From an unicellular cyanobacterium SU2 (GTDB lineage: Bacteria > Cyanobacteriota > Cyanobacteriia > Cyanobacteriales > Microcystaceae): a DNA stretch of 64,000 nt. Every line of letters begins with the position of its first letter. Position 1 is the first letter of the stretch. The notes under the pieces are model-generated. The model made no database searches. It was not told the DNA's origin and saw only the letters and a list, made by a program, of their open reading frames with translations. Location of the stretch: positions 1 to 64,000 of the forward strand of contig NEED01000023.1 of the NCBI GenBank assembly GCA_002110465.1, written 5' to 3'. The translations under genes were made by a program, and so were the position numbers. This document shows, one piece after another, positions 56,719 through 64,000 of the stretch.

Positions 56719-57813
56719 TTATATTATATCATTTTTAAAATAGTCCATAACTGCCTGGGCAATAACTTCATCCCCATCTTTTTTTAAGGTTATATTTGTT
56801 AAAGGTTGGCTAGGATCTTCCAGGAAGAATTCCCAATTGTCTTGATAAAATTGTTCAGTCTCAATAATTTGATGATAGGAATAATTTCGGATCCCTTCTA
56901 AAAGGACAGAAGCTTCAGCAAAATCGTTTCTGGTTAAGGAAATAATGGGAACATCTAAGCGCATTGCTTCGGAAAAGGTACTAAACCCAGGTTTAGAAAA
57001 TACTCTTCCACATAAAGGCATAAAATCTACAGGACGATAAGCATTATCAGTAACTTTGATTAAATTCGGTAAATCGGGGGCTTGACGATCAAAGGTGATA
57101 AATTGCCAATTTGGAAAGTTAGTTAAATTTTGATAAGGAATCGCCTCTAATCCCAAACCGCCAAATGTTAACAAAATAATTTTCTCTTGAGGGGCAGTTA
57201 AGTTGAATTTTTGTCGTAATTCTGCTTCACTATAATTAGGATTTCCTCCAGTTAATCCCACATCAATAATATTATTAAATGCCGTCATCGGTTCAGCCAT
57301 TGGAAGACGAAATAAGCGATCGCATTGTTGATAACATTGGCTAATCCAATCAGTAATTTCTTGAAATTGTTCTCCCCATGCTTGATAAATAAAATCCCAA
57401 CCAAAATTACTCATCATCCAACAAGGAATCCCCGCAGCCTTTGCTATGGGAGCAATTAAAGGTGGTATATCGGCTAAAATAAGGTCTACCTTATTTGTTT
57501 TAATAAAGTTAACTTCTGAAGCAATTAAAGCATTCTTTTTTCTGAAAATTTCTTGCCATTTTTGCAGGGTTGCGTCTTTGTTCATTCTCAAACTATCAGA
57601 TTGAATCACCCCTATATCAAAAGCTCGTGGACGATGAATAAAATTCCCTTCAATATAAGATTCTAGTAACCAACGAGGGGCAGTTGTAACTAGAATTAAT
57701 AACGCATTAGGATTAAGTTTTTGAATAGCGGCGGCTACTGAACAGATGCGGACAGCATGGCCAAAACCATGACCTGTTGCAGCTAAATAAATTATCGGTT
57801 GAGATTTACTCAT
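56719..57813 (-). CDS. Glycosyltransferase-like protein related to the L-arabinokinase N-terminal domain
   Basis: 364 residues, GT-B-like. YLAATGHGFGHAVRICSVAA opens the first Rossmann half. DLILADIPPLIAPIAKAAGI and MMSNFGWDFIYQAW match the N-terminal domain of plant L-arabinokinases. ILLTFGGLGLEAIPYQNL and KPGFSTFSEAMRLDVPII form the donor half. No kinase domain is present. A sugar-transfer role is likely, but neither donor nor acceptor is known. Confidence 0.75.
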   Translation of the reverse strand: MSKSQPIIYLAATGHGFGHAVRICSVAAAIQKLNPNALLILVTTAPRWLLESYIEGNFIHRPRAFDIGVIQSDSLRMNKDATLQKWQEIFRKKNALIASEVNFIKTNKVDLILADIPPLIAPIAKAAGIPCWMMSNFGWDFIYQAWGEQFQEITDWISQCYQQCDRLFRLPMAEPMTAFNNIIDVGLTGGNPNYSEAELRQKFNLTAPQEKIILLTFGGLGLEAIPYQNLTNFPNWQFITFDRQAPDLPNLIKVTDNAYRPVDFMPLCGRVFSKPGFSTFSEAMRLDVPIISLTRNDFAEASVLLEGIRNYSYHQIIETEQFYQDNWEFFLEDPSQPLTNITLKKDGDEVIAQAVMDYFKNDII

Positions 57814-58099
57814 TGTGTTCTTTTTCCAATCTGATACAATTGACTTTTTAGTTATATAAAATTTGTCCTAACTTATGGTTATGATTTTGCTATTACTAAA
57901 TTATTTTAAACTTAATTATGCTCTTCTTCACTCCTTATAATTTTACTAGCTTCTTGAATATTTAAGTCTAATACTTCATATTATAATTAACTGTTTAGAT
58001 TCTCGCTCTTTAATATCAGCAAAAATATCATGAAAACTCATTTTATCTAAACATTGATGACACTCTTCAGTTAACGTTAGATAAAGCCCGTAACCAGTT
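57814..58099. other. Intergenic region with a decayed coding remnant
   Basis: On the minus strand a frame ending at 57976 reads GYGLYLTLTEECHQCLDKMS and continues FHDIFADIKERESKQLII. It begins right at the end of the DUF29 gene in another frame and has no start or SD. It looks like the tail of a lost gene, family unrecognised. Confidence 0.35.
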
Positions 58100-58576
58100 C
58101 TAGGGTAAGTAATCAGGATTCAGCACTTGGTCAGGAGTGAAAGGAGATTTCGCAGGAAAGGTATCAAGAGGTAATCCAGTTTCATCGGCGGCCTGTTCTC
58201 TGCTATCTTGATAAGACTCATCAAAAACTAAGGCAAAATAATTTTTTAAACTAGGACTAGCTCGAAAATCATCTCTTAATCTACGGCGATGCTCTCTGAT
58301 ACTAGCTTTCCAACTATTCGTTCTTTTCTGGGGCTGATACTTGTATTTGAGTAAATGGAGTAAGACAACAATTAAATTACTTTTGATTGCTTTCTTCTCA
58401 CTTCTGCCCATATCGCTGATTTCTTCAACTAAGTTAGCTGTATCTACCTCAGAAAATTTACCTTCAGAGATTAATTGGGCAGTATGTTCTAACCAAAGAT
58501 AATAATCGCGTTCGTAAAGATTATCTGTATTAGTCGTTGATGACAAAGGATTATTGGAACAGTTTAAATACAGCAT
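58100..58576 (-). CDS. DUF29-family protein overlapping the DUF262-AlbA_2 gene
   Basis: 158 residues. The DUF29 core is LYERDYYLWLEHTAQLISEG, then NLVEEISDMGRSEKKAIKSN and LLHLLKYKYQPQKRTNSWKA. DUF29 is common and often multicopy in cyanobacteria, of unknown function. The frame overlaps the upstream gene by 26 bases; the first 17 residues are unlike the family, so a start at TTG 58546 is also possible. The overlap suggests coupled expression. Confidence 0.85.
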   Translation of the reverse strand: MLYLNCSNNPLSSTTNTDNLYERDYYLWLEHTAQLISEGKFSEVDTANLVEEISDMGRSEKKAIKSNLIVVLLHLLKYKYQPQKRTNSWKASIREHRRRLRDDFRASPSLKNYFALVFDESYQDSREQAADETGLPLDTFPAKSPFTPDQVLNPDYLP

Positions 58577-60341
58577 TCACTTGTTTTCCAGATACTTCTT
58601 GTGGTTGCTTCTCATGTCCATCACGTATATATAGTTTATCGTCATACCATACAGGTTCATCTCCTGCTTGTATTGTACACATTAAGACTGTATGATCTTT
58701 ATAAGTAATAGGTGTTAAATTTGTATTAATACTTGTTTTCAGCCATTCAGGTAATTTTGATTTTCTAATTTTTCTACTAATTAACATAATATAATCATCC
58801 AAACTCATATTGTTTATCTTTGCCTCTCTTTCTAAACCAACAATACCAAAATAACCAACTCTAGGAGCAATAATATTATCTAATTTTTCTATTTTTTGCG
58901 TATCTGTCTCTTTGTCAGTAACTCCGATAAATATATAACCCTTTTTCCCTTTGCCTAAATTTGCCATCGCAGAAAAGTTTTGACAAATTTTTTCAAAGCT
59001 GTCTTGATTAAATTCTCTATTTTTTGGGTTTAAACTAATAAGTCCTTGTTTAAAATCATAACTTGGAGCTTCTGTTTTTGAAAGTCTTAAATAATTTTCA
59101 AAGTCTATAGTATGTGATCCACTACTACGAATTTTAGAACTACAAGCCTTAAAATATTTTTCAATTAATCCTCTTGTAAGATCGATATTATGGATTCTAT
59201 TTTCCGTTGTAATACTTGAACTCATTTTTAACTTAGCTATTAAACCTTCAACAGCTTCAAAGATTTTTTGATAAATAAAAGGTTCTTTTTCTTGTTGTAT
59301 AATCAATTCATAAAAAGCCATAAATAAAGTATAAAAAGGCTCCTTTACAGGATTAGTTGTTCCACCACTACGGCTTAATGTTTTTCTTAAAAAATTCCTA
59401 TCATTATTTGGTTCTACTGACGAAATTGAATTTTTAATATATGAAATTACTGTTTTTACATCTGTCTTTAGATTATCTAAACCATACTTTGATACAGCTA
59501 TTTCTATCTCATCTAATTTACTATTATCAGCTTTACCGTAGTACGCATCAAAATTCTCTTTTTTAGCAGCAAAGGGTTTACCTAAAGCTATTGATAAAAT
59601 TAAATCGGCTAATAGTTGCTCGTCAGAACTATCTCTAAGATCTCGATTTCTAATAATTCCCTGATAACACCAAAATGTATCTTCTGCTGACACTCCATAT
59701 CCTAAATCAACAGACTTAAAATCAATACTAATTTCTGGCATCTCGGTTAAAGGTATAATTTCTCTGGATACATCTCCTCGAATTTCAGAAGCTAAAGTTC
59801 TTACTAATTCAGAAAAACTTGTTGTTACACCAGCTTGTCTAACTTCTTGTGGTGACAAATGCTTTCCATTTGAATTAATCCTATCAAAAACATTTTCAAT
59901 ATCTCTTGTAGATTGCGGTTCATAAAATGTCACAGCTAGTGAATATTCTAAAAAACTGACGCATTTATCGGAGTCAAATAAATTTTCTTTCTTAACTTGA
60001 ACAGCTTTGAAAACACCTTTTTTACTTAATTCATTAGCGAGTGGATGCTGTGACACATCAAAGAATTTTTCATTAACAGAAAACTGATTTTCAATGAAAC
60101 TACATATTGCGTTTAATCGTTGCATTCCATCAATAATTTCATAGGCATTTTCGTCTTTTTCTGATTTGCCCAATAAAATTAAAGGAATCGGATAATTTAA
60201 AAAAATACTTTCAATTAAAGATGCTTTTTCTTCTTTTGTCCATACAAGTTTACGTTGATATCGTCGGTTAACTATTAATTTTTTATTTCTGTAAAGACGA
60301 TACAATTCTAATATACTCATTCCTTTTGGTGTAATACTCAT
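58551..60341 (-). CDS. DUF262 - AlbA_2 fusion protein, candidate defence gene
   Basis: 596 residues. The N-terminal DUF262 (ParB/GmrS-like) domain has NRRYQRKLVWTKEEKASLIE and the catalytic-type IIDGMQRLNAI (DGMQR at 71-75). A helical middle (about 230-420) follows. The C-terminal AlbA_2 domain begins near residue 430 and has GKKGYIFIGVTDKE and YIRDGHEKQPQEVSG. DUF262 is found in GmrSD-type modification-dependent restriction, AlbA_2 in Schlafen-like and regulator proteins. The gene lies beside DUF29 and hicAB. The role in defence is inferred. Confidence 0.85.
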   Translation of the reverse strand: MSITPKGMSILELYRLYRNKKLIVNRRYQRKLVWTKEEKASLIESIFLNYPIPLILLGKSEKDENAYEIIDGMQRLNAICSFIENQFSVNEKFFDVSQHPLANELSKKGVFKAVQVKKENLFDSDKCVSFLEYSLAVTFYEPQSTRDIENVFDRINSNGKHLSPQEVRQAGVTTSFSELVRTLASEIRGDVSREIIPLTEMPEISIDFKSVDLGYGVSAEDTFWCYQGIIRNRDLRDSSDEQLLADLILSIALGKPFAAKKENFDAYYGKADNSKLDEIEIAVSKYGLDNLKTDVKTVISYIKNSISSVEPNNDRNFLRKTLSRSGGTTNPVKEPFYTLFMAFYELIIQQEKEPFIYQKIFEAVEGLIAKLKMSSSITTENRIHNIDLTRGLIEKYFKACSSKIRSSGSHTIDFENYLRLSKTEAPSYDFKQGLISLNPKNREFNQDSFEKICQNFSAMANLGKGKKGYIFIGVTDKETDTQKIEKLDNIIAPRVGYFGIVGLEREAKINNMSLDDYIMLISRKIRKSKLPEWLKTSINTNLTPITYKDHTVLMCTIQAGDEPVWYDDKLYIRDGHEKQPQEVSGKQVNAVFKLFQ

Positions 60342-60401
60342 AATCGATCCTCGAAAAGATAAAATATTTAACTATTTGAGACATCAATAACATTGATTGA
60401 A

Positions 60402-60650
60402 TTAACTTTTTGGTGATGGTAACGGAATCTCTTTCTTTTCACTATAATAAACCGTTTCTATCCATAATTCCCTTGCTTCTTCAATGTTAATAACAACTTC
60501 TTCTAAGGTTTCTCCTTGAGTCATACATCCTGGTAAGTCAGTAATTAAAGCGGCATATCCTTCCTCATCTTCAGGAAAAATTGAGATAGGATATTTTAGA
60601 GATAAAAAATACTCTAAAGATGGACGTTCTAACTTTTTATTGACTGTCAT
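60402..60650 (-). CDS. HicB-family antitoxin
   Basis: 82 residues, a short HicB fold: YPISIFPEDEEGYAALITDL and PGCMTQGETLEEVVINIEEA, the partial RNase H-like core of the family. The C-terminus is short and ends IPLPSPKS without a helix-turn-helix. It overlaps the hicA frame by 14 bases. HicB would normally bind and silence the HicA mRNA interferase; here the toxin gene appears damaged. Confidence 0.88.
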   Translation of the reverse strand: MTVNKKLERPSLEYFLSLKYPISIFPEDEEGYAALITDLPGCMTQGETLEEVVINIEEARELWIETVYYSEKKEIPLPSPKS

Positions 60651-60879
60651 CTTTCCAATTCGCTAAATCTAATAACTTAATGATTTCTTCTATATAAGTT
60701 CGTTTAACTTTTTTCCCTCCTTTTTTGGGAATAATAATGACATTTCCTGCATTATTTTCAAAGGCGTGATGACTTCCTCTAGAACGAGTTTCAACATAAC
60801 CGAATGCTTCTAAGATATATCTTAAGTCGTCAAAACGGACTTCTGGAGGACGAGAGAGAAATTTTTGGATTAATTTACT
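60637..60879 (-). pseudogene. HicA-type toxin frame without a start codon
   Basis: The frame reads IQKFLSRPPEVRFDDLRYIL, then EAFGYVETRSRGSHHAFENN, VIIIPKKGGKKVKRTYIEEI and LDLANWKDD. The GSHH histidines are the HicA catalytic type. After the upstream TAA (60882-60880) there is no ATG, GTG or TTG before the conserved part. A GTG at 60892-60890 is in another frame and stops after four codons. The start was probably lost next to the hairpin at 60906-60922. Confidence 0.75.
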
Positions 60880-60905
60880 TTAGTTTACCCACTTTTAAAA
60901 GTTAA

Positions 60906-60922
60906 GGTGGGCATTGCCCACC
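60906..60922 (-). terminator. Hairpin between chlH and hicA
   Basis: GGTGGGC/GCCCACC with a 3-base loop, 9 bases beyond the chlH stop. The sequence GGTGGGCATTGCCCACC resembles a dispersed cyanobacterial palindrome. It can terminate chlH, although the T-run is weak. Confidence 0.6.
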
Positions 60923-60930
60923 CTACTATT

Positions 60931-63900
60931 TTATTCTACTCCTTCAATTCTGTCCTCAACCTCCTGATACAATTCCTGTAACCTTTCTAAGTTTTCTTCT
61001 GAGGTTTCCCAATAACCTCGTCCATTAACTTCGAGTAAAGTTCCAACCATTTTACGGAAAGAATTAGGGTTTAAATTCATCAGACGTTTACACATTTCCT
61101 CGTCTTCAATGAAGGTAGTATTCACGTCTTCATACACCCAATTATCCACCGCGTCAGCAGTTGCACTCCATCCCATTGTATTCACTAACCGCTTAGAAAG
61201 TTCCCTCACACCTTCGTAACCATGAGATAACATTCCTTCGTACCATTTAGGGTTTAATAATTTGGTACGCGCGTCTAAGCGGACGGTTTCTGATAATGTC
61301 CGAACTTGTGCATTTGCGGTAGTTGTATCGGCAATATAAGAAGCGGGTTTTTTACCATCTTCCCGTAAACTAGAGACAACTTTTGTGGGATCAGAGTCAA
61401 AATAATGGGAGACATCCGTTAAGCTAATTTCCGATGAATCTAAGTTTTGGAAAGTTGCATCGGCAGTTTTTAAGGCCGACTCAAACACTTTTCGGTTATC
61501 TTTCATGATACCAGGATTGTCTGAATCAAAGGCAAATCCTTTGCGGTTGAGATACATATCTTGTAACTCTTTTTCTTCTTCCCAACTGCTGTTTTCAACC
61601 GCTAAGTTTACGTTAGAAGAGTAGGAACCTGAAGCATTAGAAAAGATACGGGTTGCAGCTTGACGAAGGTTTATTCCCATTTCGTCCGCTTGTTGTAAAG
61701 CGTGTTTCCGAACATAGTTCATTTTTAGTGGTTCATTGGCTTCTGCTGCCATTTTAACCGCTTGATCTAATAAGTTCATTTGGTTAATAAACAGGTCACG
61801 AAAAACCCCAGAACAGTTAACCACTACATCAATACGGGGTCGTCCCAATTCTTCGAGGGAAATTAACTCTAATTTATTAACTCGTCCTAAGGCATCGGGA
61901 ACGGGTTTTACTCCTACCATCCACATAATTTGTGCCAGGGACTCCCCATAAGTTTTGATGTTATCGGTTCCCCATAAGACACAAGCAATGGTTTCAGGAT
62001 AATTGCCACCGTTGTCAATTTTTTGACGCGCTAATAACCGATCTACCACTATTTTGGCAGACTTAACCGCCGCTAAAGTGGGAATAGACTGGGGATCTAA
62101 CGCATGGATGTTTTTTCCAGTAGGTAAAACATTGGGGTTACGAATAGGATCGCCACCAGGGCCAGGTAACACATATTCTCCTTCTAATGCTTTGAGTAAC
62201 CCCCCTAATTCGTTATCCGCACAAACTTGTTCTAAACAAAATTCCAGGTATTCAAACAGGGGTTTTAATGCCTCTTGATCAACTCCTTTGTAACCTAATT
62301 GATGCAAGGTTTCTACCCAGGGTGCTTTTTTCCCCATATTAAAGAAATTCAGTTTAGAAACCAGAGAAACTCGTCCATCTGCGTCTATTTGTGCTTTAAC
62401 TAAAGAGGCGACTGCTTCACGGGTAGCTAAAGTAATTTGTTGCAGTAATTCCACATCTTCTAAAATACCGCGATCGCTGTTTTGATAAACTTCTTCAATA
62501 TCCCGTCCTAAACTGTTAGCAATAATGCGAGGTAAGGAGGTAATTTCTTCTTCTTCTCGGTCTAAAGACGCAATATTTACTAAGGTTGCGATCGCTTCTT
62601 CTGCGGTGGGAGGTTTACCCACAACATGAAGTCCACAAGGAAGTAAACGAGACTCAATTTCCATCAATTTTCGGTAGACAGAACCGACAATATTATCCCG
62701 TTGTTCTGTTTCCATGTCTTTAGCATCGGTGTCAGGTAATTCAATATCCTGATCCAAATTGACTAAGCGACATTTATCCATGATAGTGTTAACAATTTGA
62801 ATGCCGCGACCACTATCTTTGAGGGTTTGATAGGAACCAATTAACTCACTTAATTCTTGCAGTCCTTTGTATAATCCTGCATTCTCTGCGGGTGGGGTTA
62901 AATAAGAGATGGTTTCTGCATAGCTGCGACGTTTAGCAATGGTCGCCTCACTGGGATTATTTGCGGCATAATAATATAGGTTAGGAATATTACCAATGAG
63001 ACTATCAGGGTAACAATCACCGGACATTCCCATCTGTTTTCCTGGCATAAATTCCAATGATCCATGCGTTCCAAAATGCAACACGGCATCTGCTTTCCAA
63101 ACTTGGTTTAAATAGGTGTAATAAGCAGCAAACCCATGATGAGGACTGGCAGATCTTGAAAATAGTAACCGCATGGGATCACCTTCATAGCCAAAGGTGG
63201 GTTGAACCCCAATAAAAACGTTACCAAAATGCTTGCCGTAGATTAATAAATTCTGTCCGTCACTGTTTAAATGTCCAGGAGGTGGTCCCCAATTTTCCTC
63301 TAAACGAACCGAATAAGGGGTTAACCGTTCATATTGTTCAACGGACATCCGATGGGCGATATTTAATTCAGGGGACGCATATTCTGCTTGTGCATCGTGA
63401 ATAACCGCTTCCATCAATGCTTTAGGAGAGTCGGGTAAGTCTTCTACGTCATACCCATTTCCTTGTAAGGCTTTCATTACCTCATAAATTGACCCAAATA
63501 CATCTAAATACGCGGCGGTTCCTACATTGCCTTTATCAGGAGGGAAGCTAAACACCGTAATAGCAACTTTTTTGTCTAATTTAGGTTTCTTCCTTAAACT
63601 CGCCCATTTCATCGCCCGTTGCGCTACTGCTTCGATGCGATCTTGGAGTGCGATCGCCCGTCCGGTATTGCCATCCCGTCCTGAGAGGATAATAGGTTCG
63701 ATCGCCCCATCTAATTCGGGAATAGCTATTTGTAAGGCAACTTGGATCGGATGTAACCCCAGATCGCTTTCTTCCCATTCCTGGGTGGTTTGAAATACCA
63801 ACGGTAACGCACACATATAGGGACGGTTAAGGCGTTGTAATGATTCTATCGCTTTGGGGTGATCTTGGCGCGCTGGCCCTCCCACTAAGGCAAACCCTGT

Positions 63901-64000
63901 TAAGGAAACCACTGCGTCTACAATAGCAACGGGTTCAACTCCCTTGACACTACGATCCCAGAAATAGGCATCCACCGGTTTAGAAAAGTCTAACCCTCCG
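60931..64000 (-). CDS. chlH: Magnesium chelatase subunit H, C-terminal three quarters, runs off the right edge
   Basis: ChlH carries protoporphyrin IX and with ChlI and ChlD inserts Mg2+ in chlorophyll synthesis. The 1,023 codons here, from [15 protein letters not shown] at the edge to the stop, cover most of the roughly 1,330-residue protein. Key blocks are [40 protein letters not shown] (porphyrin-metal site histidines) and [20 protein letters not shown]. CobN is the nearest relative, but the sequence fits ChlH. The start lies beyond 64000. Confidence 0.96.
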   Translation of the reverse strand, partial: GGLDFSKPVDAYFWDRSVKGVEPVAIVDAVVSLTGFALVGGPARQDHPKAIESLQRLNRPYMCALPLVFQTTQEWEESDLGLHPIQVALQIAIPELDGAIEPIILSGRDGNTGRAIALQDRIEAVAQRAMKWASLRKKPKLDKKVAITVFSFPPDKGNVGTAAYLDVFGSIYEVMKALQGNGYDVEDLPDSPKALMEAVIHDAQAEYASPELNIAHRMSVEQYERLTPYSVRLEENWGPPPGHLNSDGQNLLIYGKHFGNVFIGVQPTFGYEGDPMRLLFSRSASPHHGFAAYYTYLNQVWKADAVLHFGTHGSLEFMPGKQMGMSGDCYPDSLIGNIPNLYYYAANNPSEATIAKRRSYAETISYLTPPAENAGLYKGLQELSELIGSYQTLKDSGRGIQIVNTIMDKCRLVNLDQDIELPDTDAKDMETEQRDNIVGSVYRKLMEIESRLLPCGLHVVGKPPTAEEAIATLVNIASLDREEEEITSLPRIIANSLGRDIEEVYQNSDRGILEDVELLQQITLATREAVASLVKAQIDADGRVSLVSKLNFFNMGKKAPWVETLHQLGYKGVDQEALKPLFEYLEFCLEQVCADNELGGLLKALEGEYVLPGPGGDPIRNPNVLPTGKNIHALDPQSIPTLAAVKSAKIVVDRLLARQKIDNGGNYPETIACVLWGTDNIKTYGESLAQIMWMVGVKPVPDALGRVNKLELISLEELGRPRIDVVVNCSGVFRDLFINQMNLLDQAVKMAAEANEPLKMNYVRKHALQQADEMGINLRQAATRIFSNASGSYSSNVNLAVENSSWEEEKELQDMYLNRKGFAFDSDNPGIMKDNRKVFESALKTADATFQNLDSSEISLTDVSHYFDSDPTKVVSSLREDGKKPASYIADTTTANAQVRTLSETVRLDARTKLLNPKWYEGMLSHGYEGVRELSKRLVNTMGWSATADAVDNWVYEDVNTTFIEDEEMCKRLMNLNPNSFRKMVGTLLEVNGRGYWETSEENLERLQELYQEVEDRIEGVE

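Overview
The window is chromosomal DNA from a unicellular cyanobacterium of the Cyanothece/Rippkaea/Crocosphaera type. The evidence is photosystem II psbA at the left edge, magnesium chelatase chlH at the right edge, Ycf46 and Ycf35-like proteins, a dnaE gene that ends in a split intein, many HIP1 octamers (GCGATCGC), heptamer repeats and a moderately AT-rich composition. The genus is an inference from general resemblance, not from a search. No tRNA, rRNA or CRISPR array was seen.

Layout. 1-202 is the start of psbA, reading left. 829-18829 is one long plus-strand block, the S10-spc-alpha ribosomal cluster: rplC-rplD-rplW-rplB-rpsS-rplV-rpsC-rplP-rpmC-rpsQ-rplN-rplX-rplE-rpsH-rplF-rplR-rpsE-rplO-secY-adk-infA-rpmJ-rpsM-rpsK-rpoA-rplQ-truA-rplM-rpsI-rpmE, then a small kinase-like gene, prfA and a VOC protein. 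Several start codons were moved from the longest reading frame to the biological start. Five spacers are built of phase-locked heptamers ending just before the next start codon.

19.3-32.5 kb is accessory. It opens with a two-gene candidate conflict module: a HEPN-like small protein interrupted by an in-frame stop, then a 921-residue KGGVGR-motif dual P-loop NTPase. A MITE-like element follows. A stress-type group (DUF1257/Ycf35-like, Ycf46 AAA+ ATPase, ribbon-helix-helix protein) and a solute-binding protein come next. After that lies a graveyard of broken genes and elements: a His-rich CDF-transporter-like stub, a dead IS1-type element, a recD2 fragment, an IS5/IS1182-type remnant joined directly to a deleted IS200/IS605 tnpB, perfect 42-bp inverted repeats and hairpin repeats with a shared loop.

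32.6-41.3 kb holds dnaE-N with its intein, an unexplained structured leader with a 22-residue membrane peptide, cysH, an orphan IS605 right end that looks like an omega-RNA tail, pyrH-frr, and several secreted or envelope proteins. 41.5-47.2 kb has an LpxB-related protein and a trehalose operon (trehalase, DUF5752, TreT-like synthase). 47.3-57.8 kb contains a methyltransferase, an SDR, rpsD, three peroxiredoxins within 3.6 kb, an amino-acid permease, a FAD oxidase and a glycosyltransferase-like protein.

58.1-60.9 kb is a second defence-like patch: a DUF262-AlbA_2 fusion overlapping a DUF29 gene, then hicB with a hicA that has lost its start. chlH runs off the right edge.
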